DNA of 52,032 nt from Treponema sp. (lineage in GTDB: Bacteria > Spirochaetota > Spirochaetia > Treponematales > Breznakiellaceae), in assembly GCA_031279635.1 (NCBI GenBank), contig JAITIC010000179.1:1-52032 (forward strand), given 5' to 3'. The notes under the pieces are model-generated. The model saw only the letters and a list, made by a program, of their open reading frames with translations. It did no database searches and had not been told where the DNA came from. Positions 24,257 to 33,669 of the stretch are shown piece by piece; the first letter of the stretch is position 1; each line of letters opens with the position of its first letter. Both the position numbers and the translations under genes were made by a program.

Positions 24257-26071
24257 ATGGCATATAACCACTTTATCCTGTGCTGCGGCGGTACGGCCTG
24301 TGAATCAAACAAGGGCAGGGAAATATACGAAGCGCTTATCAGGGAAGCCAACGCCCAAAAGGTGACAAACGAGGTCCAGATCGTGCAAACCGGCTGTTTC
24401 GGTTTCTGCGAACGGGGGCCTATTGTCAAAGTGCTTCCCGAAGAATCGTTCTATGTGGATGTCAAACCCGAAGACGCCAAAGAAATCATCGCCGAGCAGA
24501 TAGTCAAAGGCCGGGAAGTCCCCCGGCTCCTGTACAAAGAAGACACTGAGACGAAAAAGAAGACATCCATCGAGGACATTCAGTTCTATCAGAAACAGTT
24601 CCGGGTAGTGCTCCGTAACTGCGGCGTCATTGATCCTGAGAATATCGACGAATACATTGCCCGTGAGGGCTACAGCGGCCTTGAGAAGGTGCTGTTTGAA
24701 TGGACGCCGGAGCGGATCATTGAAGAGATGAAAGCCTCAGGAATGCGTGGCCGGGGCGGAGCGGGCTTCCCCACCTGGCTCAAATGGGACCTTGCCCGCA
24801 AGGCCCAGGGGGACATCAAGTACGTTATCTGCAACGCCGACGAGGGCGATCCGGGCGCGTACATGGACCGTTCCACTATCGAAGGCGATCCCCATTCGGT
24901 TATCGAAGGGATGATCACCGCGGGCAAGGCAATCGGCGCGAACCAGGGCTTTGTGTACATACGGGCGGAATACCCCCTAGCCATTGAGCGGCTGCGGATC
25001 GCCCTGAGGCAGGCCCAGGAATACGGCCTGTTAGGCAAAAACATCCTTGGCTCCGGTTTTGATTTCGACATTGAAATCCGCCTTGGCGCGGGGGCCTTTG
25101 TCTGCGGCGAGGAAACGGCGCTTATCAAATCCGTGGAAGGGAACCGGGGCATGCCCGTACCCAAGCCGCCTTTCCCGGCGAACAAGGGCCTGTGGCAGCG
25201 GCCTACGATTATCAACAACGTTGAAACCCTGGCCAATATTCCGGTGATCACGGCCAAGGGCGGGGCCTGGCTTGCCCGGCTGGGTACCGAGAAATCCAAA
25301 GGAACGAAGGTATTCGCCCTTACCGGCAAGGTAAAGAACTCCGGCCTGGTGGAAGTGCCCATGGGGACCACCTTGAGGGAGATCATCTTCGAGATCGGCG
25401 GCGGCATTAAAGACGGCAAAAAGTTCAAGGGTGTGCAGACCGGCGGCCCTTCGGGAGGTATACTTACCGACACGGTACTGGATACGCCCATCGACTTTGA
25501 AAGCCTCGCCGCCAACGGCTCGATGATGGGTTCAGGCGGCATGATCGTCATGGACGAGGACGACTGTGTGGTGGACGTGGCGCGCTTTTACATGGACTTC
25601 TGCGTGGACGAAAGCTGCGGCAAATGTTCGCCCTGTCGCATCGGGACGACCCAACTGCTCAACATCCTGGAAAAAATCGCCAAGGGCAATGGCGAGGAAG
25701 GCGACCTCGACAAACTTGAGATCATCGGCAAGGCCATGTCCAAGGCAAGCCTCTGCGCCTTGGGCCAAACGGCGCCCAATCCCACTCTGTCTACGGTAAA
25801 AAATTTCCGGGAAGAATATCTGGAGCATATCAGGGATAAAAAGTGCCGGGCCGGCAAGTGCAAGAGTCTGCTGCGCTTTACCATTGATTCGGCCAAGTGT
25901 ATCGGCTGCGGCGCCTGCGCCAAAAAATGTCCCGGTAACTGTATCGCCGTTGAAGACGCTTCCAAGTATCCGGACAAGAAACGGCCGCCCTACCTCATTG
26001 ATCAGGCGGCTTGTCTCAAGTGCGGTGAGTGCTTCAAGACCTGTAAATTCGGCGCGATTACCAAGGGCTAA
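24257..26071 (+). CDS. hydB: [FeFe] hydrogenase NADH-binding subunit HydB (NuoF-like)
   Basis: A 604-residue flavoprotein that oxidises or reduces NAD(H). Domains in order: a thioredoxin-like [2Fe-2S] unit (CCGGTACESNKG, QTGCFGFCERGP, about residues 9-60); the NuoF core with FMN/NADH site GRGGAGFPTWLKW and CNADEGDPGAYMDRS; an SLBB region (GGPSGG); the [4Fe-4S] motif SCGKCSPCRIG; and two C-terminal [4Fe-4S] sites, CIGCGACAKKCPGNC and CLKCGECFKTC. This is the composition of electron-bifurcating HydB, which couples NADH and ferredoxin to H2. Gaps to neighbours are 9 and 12 bp. Confidence 0.93.
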   Translation: MAYNHFILCCGGTACESNKGREIYEALIREANAQKVTNEVQIVQTGCFGFCERGPIVKVLPEESFYVDVKPEDAKEIIAEQIVKGREVPRLLYKEDTETKKKTSIEDIQFYQKQFRVVLRNCGVIDPENIDEYIAREGYSGLEKVLFEWTPERIIEEMKASGMRGRGGAGFPTWLKWDLARKAQGDIKYVICNADEGDPGAYMDRSTIEGDPHSVIEGMITAGKAIGANQGFVYIRAEYPLAIERLRIALRQAQEYGLLGKNILGSGFDFDIEIRLGAGAFVCGEETALIKSVEGNRGMPVPKPPFPANKGLWQRPTIINNVETLANIPVITAKGGAWLARLGTEKSKGTKVFALTGKVKNSGLVEVPMGTTLREIIFEIGGGIKDGKKFKGVQTGGPSGGILTDTVLDTPIDFESLAANGSMMGSGGMIVMDEDDCVVDVARFYMDFCVDESCGKCSPCRIGTTQLLNILEKIAKGNGEEGDLDKLEIIGKAMSKASLCALGQTAPNPTLSTVKNFREEYLEHIRDKKCRAGKCKSLLRFTIDSAKCIGCGACAKKCPGNCIAVEDASKYPDKKRPPYLIDQAACLKCGECFKTCKFGAITKG

Positions 26072-26083
26072 TAGGAGTATACC

Positions 26084-27841
26084 ATGATAAACCTGAAGAT
26101 AAACGGCATTTCGGTTCAGGCCGCGGAGGGAGACACGATCCTCGAAACGGCCAAGAAAGCAAACATAAAAATTCCCACCCTCTGTTACAATCCGGATCTT
26201 CCGGCCTGGGCTTCCTGCGGCATCTGCATTGTCCGCATGGCGGGCAGTCCCCGGATGGTCCGGGCCTGTACCACCCCGGTGGATGGCAGCATGGAAGGCA
26301 AGGAGATTATCACCCATGATGCGGAGATCATCGCCACGAGGCGCACCGTGCTGGAACTGATCCTCTCAAACCACCCCAACGACTGTCTCCAGTGCCCGCG
26401 GAACGGAAGCTGCGAGCTGCAGACCCTGGCCGGGGAATTCGGCATCAGGGAAGCGCCGTACAAAAAGGTGATGAACGGACTTCCCGTGGACGATTCCAAT
26501 CCGGCGATTATACTCAACCCTGAGAAATGTATCCGCTGCGGGAGATGCGTCAAAGTCTGCCAGGAAGTGCAGAACGTATGGGCGCTGGAATTTCTGGGGC
26601 GGGGCATCAAGGGGAGGATCGCCAGCGCTGCGGACGCTCCCCTGGGTGAAAGCCCCTGTATCAAGTGCGGCCAGTGCGCCGCCCACTGTCCGGTTGGGGC
26701 TATCTATGAGCGGGACGATACCGTCAATGTCTGGAACGCCCTGCACAACCCGCAGCAGCATACCGTGGTGCAGATCGCCCCGGCGGTGCGGGTCGCGCTG
26801 GCGGAGGAATTCGGCCTTGAGCCGGGAACGGTGTTCACCAAAAAAATCTACGCCGCCCTCCGCCGCCTCGGTTTCAAAACCGTATTCGACACCAACTTTT
26901 CCGCCGATCTTACCATAATGGAAGAGGGAACCGAACTGGTGAAACGCCTTACCGAAAAGGGTGACATTCCGCTCATCACCTCCTGCTGTCCCGCCTGGGT
27001 CGACTATATGGAAAAATATTACGCCGACATGATACCGAACTTCTCAACGGCGAAATCGCCGCAGCAGATGATGGGGGCGATGATCAAGGCGTATTGGACG
27101 GATAAGGTGGGGGTAGATCCCGACACGGTCTATTCGGTGTCGGTGATGCCCTGCACGGCGAAAAAGTGGGAAACGCGCCGCAACAACGACATGAAAAGCG
27201 CCGGTCACGGTTATGACGTGGACATTGTGATTACCACGCGGGAACTGGCGCGGATGATTAAACAGGCGGGCATTGATATTCTCAAACTTCCCGACGAAGA
27301 AGCGGATAATCCCCTGGGGTCGTATACCGGCGCGGGTACTATCTTCGGCGTAACCGGCGGCGTTATGGAAGCGGCGGTGCGTAGCGCCTACTTCCTGGTG
27401 ACGGGGAAAGAACTTTCCGATGTGAACTTCAAACCGGCCCGCGGTCTTGAGGGGGTAAAAGAAGCGGAGGTGGATTTTAACAACGGGACAAAAATCCGCA
27501 TAGCCATTGCCCACCAGATGGGGAATATCGCCGCGGTGCTGGACAAGATCCGCGCCGCGCGGGACTCCGGCAAGGAAACGCCGTACCACTTTGTAGAAGT
27601 CATGGCCTGCCGGGGAGGCTGTATCGGCGGCGGCGGACAGCCCTACGGTTGCACCGACCTTATCCGCACGCAGCGCACTTCGGGCATCTACGCCGATGAC
27701 GAGAAATCCATCAATCGCTGTTCCCATCAGAATCCCTTTATCAACCAGGTATACCAGGAATTTTTGGGCGAACCCAACGGCCACAAAGCCCACGAACTGC
27801 TCCACACCAGGTATGTGGAGCGCCCCCTGTATGTAAAGTGA
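26084..27841 (+). CDS. hydA: [FeFe] hydrogenase catalytic subunit HydA
   Basis: A 585-residue enzyme that makes or splits H2. N-terminal [2Fe-2S] domain (CYNPDLPAWASCGICIV), the His-ligated [4Fe-4S] site HPNDCLQCPRNGSCELQ, then two [4Fe-4S] sites (CIRCGRCVKVCQ, CIKCGQCAAHCPVG). The H-cluster motifs are all intact: TSCCPAWVDYMEKYY, MPCTAKKWE and MACRGGCIGGGGQP. The short C-terminal region lacks the extra NuoE/[2Fe-2S] tail of some bifurcating forms. AGGAG precedes the start. With HydB and HydC it forms the trimeric complex; the maturases HydEFG are not in the window. Confidence 0.95.
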   Translation: MINLKINGISVQAAEGDTILETAKKANIKIPTLCYNPDLPAWASCGICIVRMAGSPRMVRACTTPVDGSMEGKEIITHDAEIIATRRTVLELILSNHPNDCLQCPRNGSCELQTLAGEFGIREAPYKKVMNGLPVDDSNPAIILNPEKCIRCGRCVKVCQEVQNVWALEFLGRGIKGRIASAADAPLGESPCIKCGQCAAHCPVGAIYERDDTVNVWNALHNPQQHTVVQIAPAVRVALAEEFGLEPGTVFTKKIYAALRRLGFKTVFDTNFSADLTIMEEGTELVKRLTEKGDIPLITSCCPAWVDYMEKYYADMIPNFSTAKSPQQMMGAMIKAYWTDKVGVDPDTVYSVSVMPCTAKKWETRRNNDMKSAGHGYDVDIVITTRELARMIKQAGIDILKLPDEEADNPLGSYTGAGTIFGVTGGVMEAAVRSAYFLVTGKELSDVNFKPARGLEGVKEAEVDFNNGTKIRIAIAHQMGNIAAVLDKIRAARDSGKETPYHFVEVMACRGGCIGGGGQPYGCTDLIRTQRTSGIYADDEKSINRCSHQNPFINQVYQEFLGEPNGHKAHELLHTRYVERPLYVK

Positions 27842-27849
27842 TCTTTCGG

Positions 27850-27880
27850 CGGCGGCGGTGATAGGCCGCCGCCGTCTATT
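27850..27880 (+). terminator. Terminator after the hydrogenase operon
   Basis: CGGCGGCGG (27850-27858) and CCGCCGCCG (27866-27874) pair around TGATAGG and are followed by TCTATTTATT. It lies 8 bp after hydA stops and before the ribosome binding site of the purine permease. Confidence 0.65.
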
Positions 27881-27896
27881 TATTAAGGAGGAAACA

Positions 27897-29189
27897 ATGG
27901 AGAAATTGTTCAGGCTCAAGGAGCGCGGGACTACGGTCCAACGGGAGATCTTTGCCGGTCTCACCACATTTCTGACGATGGCCTATATCCTGATAGTTAA
28001 TCCGGGTATGCTGGGTGAAATCGGTAACGGTATGACGGCGGGCGCGGTCTTTACCGCCACGGCAATCGCGTCAGCTATTGCCACGCTGGTTATGGCGTTC
28101 GCGGCCAACCTGCCCATAGCGCTGGCCCCCGGTATGGGGCTTAACGCCTTCTTCACCTACGCGGTGGTTTTGGGGATGGGATATTCCTGGCAGGTGGCCC
28201 TTACCGCGGTTTTCCTTGAAGGTATTCTCTTTATCATTTTGTCGTTTTGTAATGCCCGCGAGGCGATCATCACGGCAATCCCGACAAACCTCAAGAAAGC
28301 CGTGGCCGTCGGTATCGGTATTTTTATCGCCCTTATCGGTTTTTCCAATTCGGGGATAGTGGTAAATACCGCCGGCACGATAATCGGACTTGGAGATCTG
28401 AGCGCGGCCAGCCCGCTGCTGGCGTTTCTCGGCCTCATCATTATCATTGTGCTGTATACCCTGAAAGTTCCCGGCGCCATTCTTATCGGCATCCTGGTCA
28501 CTACCGTTATCGGCATTCCCCTGGGCGTCACCACGGTTCCCGAAGGCTGGTCACCGGTGGGCCTCCCCGCGGCGCCTCTCCTGTTCCAGTTTGATTTTTC
28601 CTCAGTGCTGTCCTTCAATTTTTTCACGGTGTTCTTTACGTTCCTCTTTGTGGATATTTTTGATACGGTGGGAACCCTCGTGGGGGTCACCACCCAGGCC
28701 GGGCTTATTGACGAGAACGGGAATATTCCCCGTGTCAAGCAGGCTCTCATTGCCGATGCGGTAGGCACGGTCGCCGGCGCGGCTCTGGGAACCTCTACCG
28801 TTACGAGCTATGTAGAAAGCACCGCCGGCGTCGCCGCCGGGGGCCGTACGGGCCTTACGAGCCTGAGTACCGCGGTGCTGTTCCTGCTGGCGCTGTTTCT
28901 CGCCCCCCTGTTCCTGTTGATCCCCACCGCGGCCACGGCTCCGGCGCTGATCATGGTGGGCTTCCTCATGATGCGGCCGGTAACGTCGATTGATTTTTCA
29001 GACCCGACCGAAGGCATTCCCGCCTTCCTTGCCATCGTGATGATGCCCTTTGCATACAGTATTGCCGAAGGCATCGTGTACGGGGTTATTTCTTACGTGC
29101 TGCTTAAACTCGCCGCCGGCAAGTTCAAGGAGATCAGCGTGGTAAGCTGGGTGCTCTTTGTGGTGTTCGTGCTGCGGTTCTTTTTATAA
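27897..29189 (+). CDS. NCS2-family purine permease (AzgA/GhxP type)
   Basis: A 430-residue inner-membrane transporter with about 12 to 14 hydrophobic segments, probably for adenine, guanine or hypoxanthine with protons. AzgA-type marks: TTFLTMAYILIVNPGML near the start, MGLNAFFTYAVV, FVDIFDTVGTLVGV, and GTSTVTSYVESTAGVAAGGR. I begin at ATG 27897 because AAGGAGGAAACA lies before it; an in-frame ATG at 27858 overlaps the upstream terminator. Followed after 11 bp by the DinB gene. Confidence 0.9.
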   Translation: MEKLFRLKERGTTVQREIFAGLTTFLTMAYILIVNPGMLGEIGNGMTAGAVFTATAIASAIATLVMAFAANLPIALAPGMGLNAFFTYAVVLGMGYSWQVALTAVFLEGILFIILSFCNAREAIITAIPTNLKKAVAVGIGIFIALIGFSNSGIVVNTAGTIIGLGDLSAASPLLAFLGLIIIIVLYTLKVPGAILIGILVTTVIGIPLGVTTVPEGWSPVGLPAAPLLFQFDFSSVLSFNFFTVFFTFLFVDIFDTVGTLVGVTTQAGLIDENGNIPRVKQALIADAVGTVAGAALGTSTVTSYVESTAGVAAGGRTGLTSLSTAVLFLLALFLAPLFLLIPTAATAPALIMVGFLMMRPVTSIDFSDPTEGIPAFLAIVMMPFAYSIAEGIVYGVISYVLLKLAAGKFKEISVVSWVLFVVFVLRFFL

Positions 29190-29200
29190 CGGGGGATGGC

Positions 29201-29731
29201 ATGAAAGAAGTATTTGTAGGTTTCGCGAAGTACAACGAAGAGGCAAACCAGGCGGTATACGCTATTCTGGACAAGCTCTCCAATGACGAGCGTGAAAAGG
29301 ACCGGGGCAGTTACTACGGCAGCCTCTCCGGCCTTGCCCGGCATCTTCTGGGCGGGACAATCTTTTTTGGGGGGATGTTCAATGCCGTTGTTCCCGGCAA
29401 CGCTGCGGCAATGAAGGCCCTGTCGGCGCTGGAAGGCCTTGCGATTCCCGAAGGCAAGCTGGACGAATCCGGGTGGAAATCTTTGGGCGGATTATTCGCC
29501 GCGGCCGACAGCGCCCTGGTGAATTTTGTCTCTGCCCTTACGGACGGCGATTTCAAGGCCCCCCTGAAGATCGACTGGTACGGCGGCAATCCCGCCGAAG
29601 TGCCGCTCTACTTCATGCTTCAGCAGTTGGCCGCCCACGGAACCCACCACCGGGGCCAGCTTTCCCAAATACTGGATGAACTGAAAATCGACAACGATTA
29701 TTCGGGGATCAACGTACAGTTTCTTGCCTGA
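29201..29731 (+). CDS. DinB-family protein
   Basis: A 176-residue four-helix-bundle protein of the DinB/YfiT type. The three metal-binding histidines of the family appear to be present: in ARHLLGGTIFF (about residue 48) and in AAHGTHHRGQLSQILDEL (about 146-150). Members often act as thiol-dependent transferases or have no known role; nothing here fixes the function. It begins 11 bp after the permease and is probably co-transcribed with it. Confidence 0.82.
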   Translation: MKEVFVGFAKYNEEANQAVYAILDKLSNDEREKDRGSYYGSLSGLARHLLGGTIFFGGMFNAVVPGNAAAMKALSALEGLAIPEGKLDESGWKSLGGLFAAADSALVNFVSALTDGDFKAPLKIDWYGGNPAEVPLYFMLQQLAAHGTHHRGQLSQILDELKIDNDYSGINVQFLA

Positions 29732-29743
29732 TTGAGCGTAAAC

Positions 29744-29965
29744 GCCGGGGCCTGCCGTTATTCGAAAGTCTGGTTTAATACCCCGGAGCGCTGCTCCGGC
29801 TCAAATGACGCAATGTTTACAAAATTTTGGTATTAAACCTAAGAACCCGCTTTCGCGGGGGAGGGTATAATAAACTTCCTATCGAACGAGCCTCCAATCG
29901 AACTAATGCAACGCTTAAGATACCGCGGAGCTTGCTCCGCAGAGGCTCATTAAGGACGCCCCGGC
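29744..29965 (+). repeat. Large dispersed-repeat block between dinB and hsp20
   Basis: The block is bracketed by GCCGGGGC (29744-29751) and GCCCCGGC (29958-29965). Inside are the TTCGAAAGTCTGGTTTAAT core (29761-29779) running into ACCCCGGAGCGCTGCTCCGG, a CCCGC-TTTC-GCGGG hairpin (about 29846-29859) that could end transcription, and an 83-bp unit (29868-29950) nearly identical to 17625-17707. No coding sequence is seen. Confidence 0.75.
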
Positions 29966-29981
29966 AATTTTGACAGAGCTG

Positions 29982-30563
29982 CTAATCCTCTTCCTTGATG
30001 ATCTCTATCTTTATCCCGTTGTTTTGATCCGGCTCATCCTTAGGCGGAACGGACACCCTGAGAATGCCGTTTCTGTAGATCGCCTTTACCTTTTCCTGGG
30101 CGTATTTGTCCTGCGGGACAAAATACTTCTGCTTTTCAATGTCTTTTAGCTTGAGCCGCCGCTTGAAATAGCGAACGTTCTCGTCACGGATTTTCACCGG
30201 ACTGTCCCCGTCCGGTTCCGCGCTGAGGCTTTCGGAAATCTTCGCCGAAAAGAGCATGTAGTCACCCTGAAAAGAAAGGCTGATGTCCTTTTCGTCAAAG
30301 CCGGCGAGGGCAAATTCAAAAACCATGGTACGGTCGCCGGTCATAAAGGCGTTCATCGGCGGATAGGAATAGTTCGGATAAAAATCGGTGTTTTCGTCGA
30401 AACAGTATTTCCCGAATCCGAAAGGCCCCTGGCCGAAACCGTCGCCGCCTTCGCTCCCGTAGCGCTTAAAATTCCGGTGGAATTCATCCTTGAAATCCTG
30501 GGCCGCCTCAAAAATTTCATCGAAGATGCTGCCCAGATCCATGTAAGTTCTCGTACCTTTCAT
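29982..30563 (-). CDS. Small heat-shock protein, Hsp20/alpha-crystallin family
   Basis: A 193-residue chaperone that would hold unfolding proteins. The N-terminal 80 residues are variable (GSIFDEIFEAAQDFKDEF). The alpha-crystallin domain begins near VFEFALAGFDEKDISLSFQG (about 95) and continues through RRLKLKDIEKQKYFVPQD to the GxLxV-like NGILRVSVPP, then a charged tail. The start at 30563 is fixed by AAAGGAG six bases upstream. The gene is divergent from clpS and has two stem-loops in its leader. It is somewhat longer than many Hsp20 proteins. Confidence 0.88.
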   Translation of the reverse strand: MKGTRTYMDLGSIFDEIFEAAQDFKDEFHRNFKRYGSEGGDGFGQGPFGFGKYCFDENTDFYPNYSYPPMNAFMTGDRTMVFEFALAGFDEKDISLSFQGDYMLFSAKISESLSAEPDGDSPVKIRDENVRYFKRRLKLKDIEKQKYFVPQDKYAQEKVKAIYRNGILRVSVPPKDEPDQNNGIKIEIIKEED

Positions 30564-30575
30564 ATAAGGCTCCTT

Positions 30576-30627
30576 TCACACCCTGAGTGTGACGGCCGGG
30601 AACGCCTGGCAAGCCGTTCCTCCGGCC
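30576..30627 (-). promoter_or_regulatory. Two stem-loops in the hsp20 leader
   Basis: On the hsp20 transcript a long imperfect stem (30594-30604 with 30615-30627, GGCCGG and GGAACG pairing) is followed by TCACAC/GTGTGA (30576-30581 with 30587-30592) directly before the AAAGGAG site. They may be an operator or a thermosensor-like leader. No CIRCE element was found. The rest of the 303-bp gap to clpS shows nothing I can assign. Confidence 0.35.
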
Positions 30628-30866
30628 ATGTGGAATCGTGGCCGTAAAAGCCGCGCGGAAACCCCCGTACGGGCGGTTCCCTGACTGTTATAGTGTATCA
30701 CCTTTTACGATTGTTGGATACGGTAAATCCAGGGCAACAGCACTTGCTTCCAATTGCAATCCAAACAGCGATTGCGGACGCCACGTGTCCGGGAAAAATA
30801 CTGAGCTTCTCTCCGTCCCCGCATCGCCCCCTTGCCTATCACTCATTCCTCATTTTATAATACCCT

Positions 30867-31169
30867 ATGGCCCGGCTGATAACCAAAACAGTGGAAAAAA
30901 CTGATGAAAAGCTCAAGGAACCGGAAGTGTACCGGGTGCTTCTTCTTAACGACCACTACACCACGATGGATTTTGTGGTGGAAGTGCTCATGGTGATTTT
31001 CCATAAGAGCATTGAGGACGCCCACCGGATTATGCTGGACGTACACCGCAAGGGCAAGGGTGTGGTGGGGGTATATGCCTGGGACATAGCGGCCACGAAG
31101 GCCGAGCAGGTGCATGCGGCGGCAAGGGAGAACGAATTCCCCCTCCGCTGTATTGTAGAACCGGTGTGA
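30867..31169 (+). CDS. clpS: ClpS, adaptor for N-degron substrates
   Basis: A 100-residue adaptor that binds proteins with destabilising N-terminal residues and gives them to ClpA. Family core: YRVLLLNDHYTTMDFVVEVL (about residues 22-41) with the pocket Asn-Asp and Met, then MLDVHRKGKGVVGVYAWDIA, the helix that contacts ClpA, and a closing PLRCIVEP strand. It is 28 bp upstream of clpA, the usual partner. Confidence 0.93.
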   Translation: MARLITKTVEKTDEKLKEPEVYRVLLLNDHYTTMDFVVEVLMVIFHKSIEDAHRIMLDVHRKGKGVVGVYAWDIAATKAEQVHAAARENEFPLRCIVEPV

Positions 31170-31197
31170 TTCGTGGATAATTAAAAGTGAGGATACT

Positions 31198-33669
31198 ATG
31201 AAAATTTCCGGTCATGTACAGGCCATAATTAACGCCGCTTATAACGAAGCCAAGGTGCGTAATCACGAATACCTGACGCCTGAGCATATTCTGTACGCGG
31301 CCCTGGCCTTTGACGAGGTTCAGGGGGTGCTTGTTTCCTGCGGGGCGAATCTGGACCAGATTAAGCACGGCATGGAAAATTACTTTGAGCAGAAAGTTCC
31401 GGTAATCAGCGACATGGCCGAGCCCGCCCAGACTGTTGGTTTTCAGAGCGTGATTGAGCGGGCGGTGCTACAGAGTCAGTCTTCCCAAAAAGAGATGATC
31501 GACGTGGCAGATATTCTCGTGTCCCTGTTTGACGAGGAACGAAACTACAGCGCCTATTATTTGCGCAAGGCGGGCGTGAAGCGGCTTGAACTGCTGGAAA
31601 GCCTTTCTCACGGTTACGAGGAAGGGGCTTTCGGCGGCAGGAAAAACCGTAGCCGGGAAGACCTCTTGAACGAGGCGGAGCAATTCACCGGCGTTTCCGA
31701 AGACGGTGAGGCGGGACAGAAAACCAGGGCGGGGAAGAAGAGCGCGCTGGAACGTTACGCCACCGAACTTACGGCCCTGGCGCGGGAGAACAAGATGGAC
31801 CCCCTTATCGGCAGGGAGGATGAGCTTGAGCGCACGGTGCGTGTGCTCTGCCGCAGGTTGAAAAACAACCCTATCCACGTGGGAGATTCCGGCGTCGGCA
31901 AAACGGCCATTACCGAGGGGCTTGCCCAGAGGATAGTGGCGGGCAGGGTACCGCCGATGCTGAAGGACTTCAGTATTTACTCGCTGGACATGGGCGCGCT
32001 CGTGGCGGGTACGAAATACCGCGGCGATTTTGAGGAACGGATCAAGCGGGTGGTCGAGGAGATGCTTAAAAAAGAAAGGGCAATTCTCTTTATCGACGAG
32101 ATACACACGCTGGTAGGGGCGGGGTCGGTTTCAGGGGGCGCGCTGGATGCTTCCAACCTGTTAAAACCCGCCCTTACTTCGGGCAGGCTCCGCTGCATCG
32201 GCTCCACCACTCACGAGGAATACGGCAAATTTTTTGACAAAGACCGGGCTTTGTCGCGGCGCTTCCAGAAAATCGACATTAACGAACCGTCCGAGGCGGA
32301 TACCATAGCGATTCTCAAGGGCCTTAAATCCAAGTACGAAAATTTTCACAAGGTACGCTACAGTGACGAGGCGGTGGAAGGGGCGGTGCGCCTTTCCGCG
32401 CAGTTTATCACCGAGCGCCGCCTGCCGGACAAGGCGATTGACGTTATTGACGAAGCCGGCGCTTTCGTGCGGATTGAGGCGTACCGGCATAGCGGTGAAA
32501 ATCCTGAGCGGAAAGAGGGTGAAAGCGCGAATACCCCTGAAGTGGAGGCCGCGGCGGTTTCGGCTGACACTGCTGAGGGCAGGGTTGCGGCATCCGCCAC
32601 GGTACAGGACGGCTCGGTGGAGATAATCGACATTGGTTTGCCGGTCATTGAGGCCGTCGTTTCCAAAATCGCCCGCATACCGGAACGCTCGGTGGGCGAA
32701 ACCGAAAAAGACAAGCTCCGCGATCTGGATAAAAAGCTGCGCATGAGGATCTTCGGCCAGGACGATGCGGTGACGGTGGTAGTCAAGGCGGTAAAACGCT
32801 CCAGGGCCGGCTTCAGGGCGGAACGCAAACCGGTGGCGAATTTCCTCTTTGCCGGTCCCACCGGTGTGGGCAAGACGGAACTGGCCCGGCAGTTAGCCGA
32901 CATTCTGGGCATTGCCATGTTCCGCTTTGACATGAGCGAGTACCAGGAAAAATACACCGTATCCCGCCTCATCGGTTCGTCACCGGGCTATGTGGGCTAC
33001 GAAGACGGCGGCCAGCTTACCGGCGCGGTGCGCAAGCAGCCGCACGCGGTGGTGCTGTTGGACGAAATTGAAAAGGCCCATTCGGACGTGTACAACATCA
33101 TTTTGCAAATAATGGACTACGCCACCCTTACCGACAACCAGGGCCGCAAGGCGGATTTCCGCAACGTTATCCTCATTATGACCAGCAACGCCGGGGCCAG
33201 GGAAATCGGCAAGGGCCTTATCGGTTTCGGTGACCGGGTTATGGACGAGAGCGCCGTGGACAGCGCCGTGGAAAAAATATTCACGCCGGAGTTCCGCAAC
33301 CGCCTTGACGCGGTGGTCCGCTTTGCCCACCTCTCGCGGGACATCATGGCCTCCATTGTCCGCAAGGAGCTTGCCGCTTTCGCAGTCCAGCTCGCCGAAA
33401 AAAACGTGAGTCTTACCGTTACCGACGCCTGTGTGGACAAACTCGCCGGGGAGGGCTACAGCCGCGAATTCGGCGCGCGCAACGTCGACCGTCTTATCGA
33501 AGACAGGATCAAAAGCGTCTTTGTGGACGAGGTACTCTTCGGCCGCCTGAGTTCCGGCGGCGGCGCGGTGATGGACTACACTGGCGGCGAATACCGCCTG
33601 CAGGTGCTGACAAAAGAAGAAAGCGAAAAGACCGCCGGCGAACAGCTTCCCATGGAGGCGCTGGTTTAG
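31198..33669 (+). CDS. clpA: ClpA, ATP-dependent unfoldase of ClpAP
   Basis: An 823-residue AAA+ unfoldase that feeds ClpP. The N-domain (residues 1-145) has two Clp repeats (EYLTPEHILYAAL; QSSQKEMIDVADILVSLF). D1 has Walker A VGDSGVGKTAI and Walker B LFIDEIHTLVGAG; D2 has FAGPTGVGKTEL and VLLDEIEKAH. The ClpP-docking tripeptide is IGF (33220-33228, in KGLIGFGDR). An Ala/Glu-rich insert of roughly 40 residues at the D1-D2 junction (about 440-480) makes it longer than E. coli ClpA. It is directly followed by aat. Confidence 0.93.
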   Translation: MKISGHVQAIINAAYNEAKVRNHEYLTPEHILYAALAFDEVQGVLVSCGANLDQIKHGMENYFEQKVPVISDMAEPAQTVGFQSVIERAVLQSQSSQKEMIDVADILVSLFDEERNYSAYYLRKAGVKRLELLESLSHGYEEGAFGGRKNRSREDLLNEAEQFTGVSEDGEAGQKTRAGKKSALERYATELTALARENKMDPLIGREDELERTVRVLCRRLKNNPIHVGDSGVGKTAITEGLAQRIVAGRVPPMLKDFSIYSLDMGALVAGTKYRGDFEERIKRVVEEMLKKERAILFIDEIHTLVGAGSVSGGALDASNLLKPALTSGRLRCIGSTTHEEYGKFFDKDRALSRRFQKIDINEPSEADTIAILKGLKSKYENFHKVRYSDEAVEGAVRLSAQFITERRLPDKAIDVIDEAGAFVRIEAYRHSGENPERKEGESANTPEVEAAAVSADTAEGRVAASATVQDGSVEIIDIGLPVIEAVVSKIARIPERSVGETEKDKLRDLDKKLRMRIFGQDDAVTVVVKAVKRSRAGFRAERKPVANFLFAGPTGVGKTELARQLADILGIAMFRFDMSEYQEKYTVSRLIGSSPGYVGYEDGGQLTGAVRKQPHAVVLLDEIEKAHSDVYNIILQIMDYATLTDNQGRKADFRNVILIMTSNAGAREIGKGLIGFGDRVMDESAVDSAVEKIFTPEFRNRLDAVVRFAHLSRDIMASIVRKELAAFAVQLAEKNVSLTVTDACVDKLAGEGYSREFGARNVDRLIEDRIKSVFVDEVLFGRLSSGGGAVMDYTGGEYRLQVLTKEESEKTAGEQLPMEALV

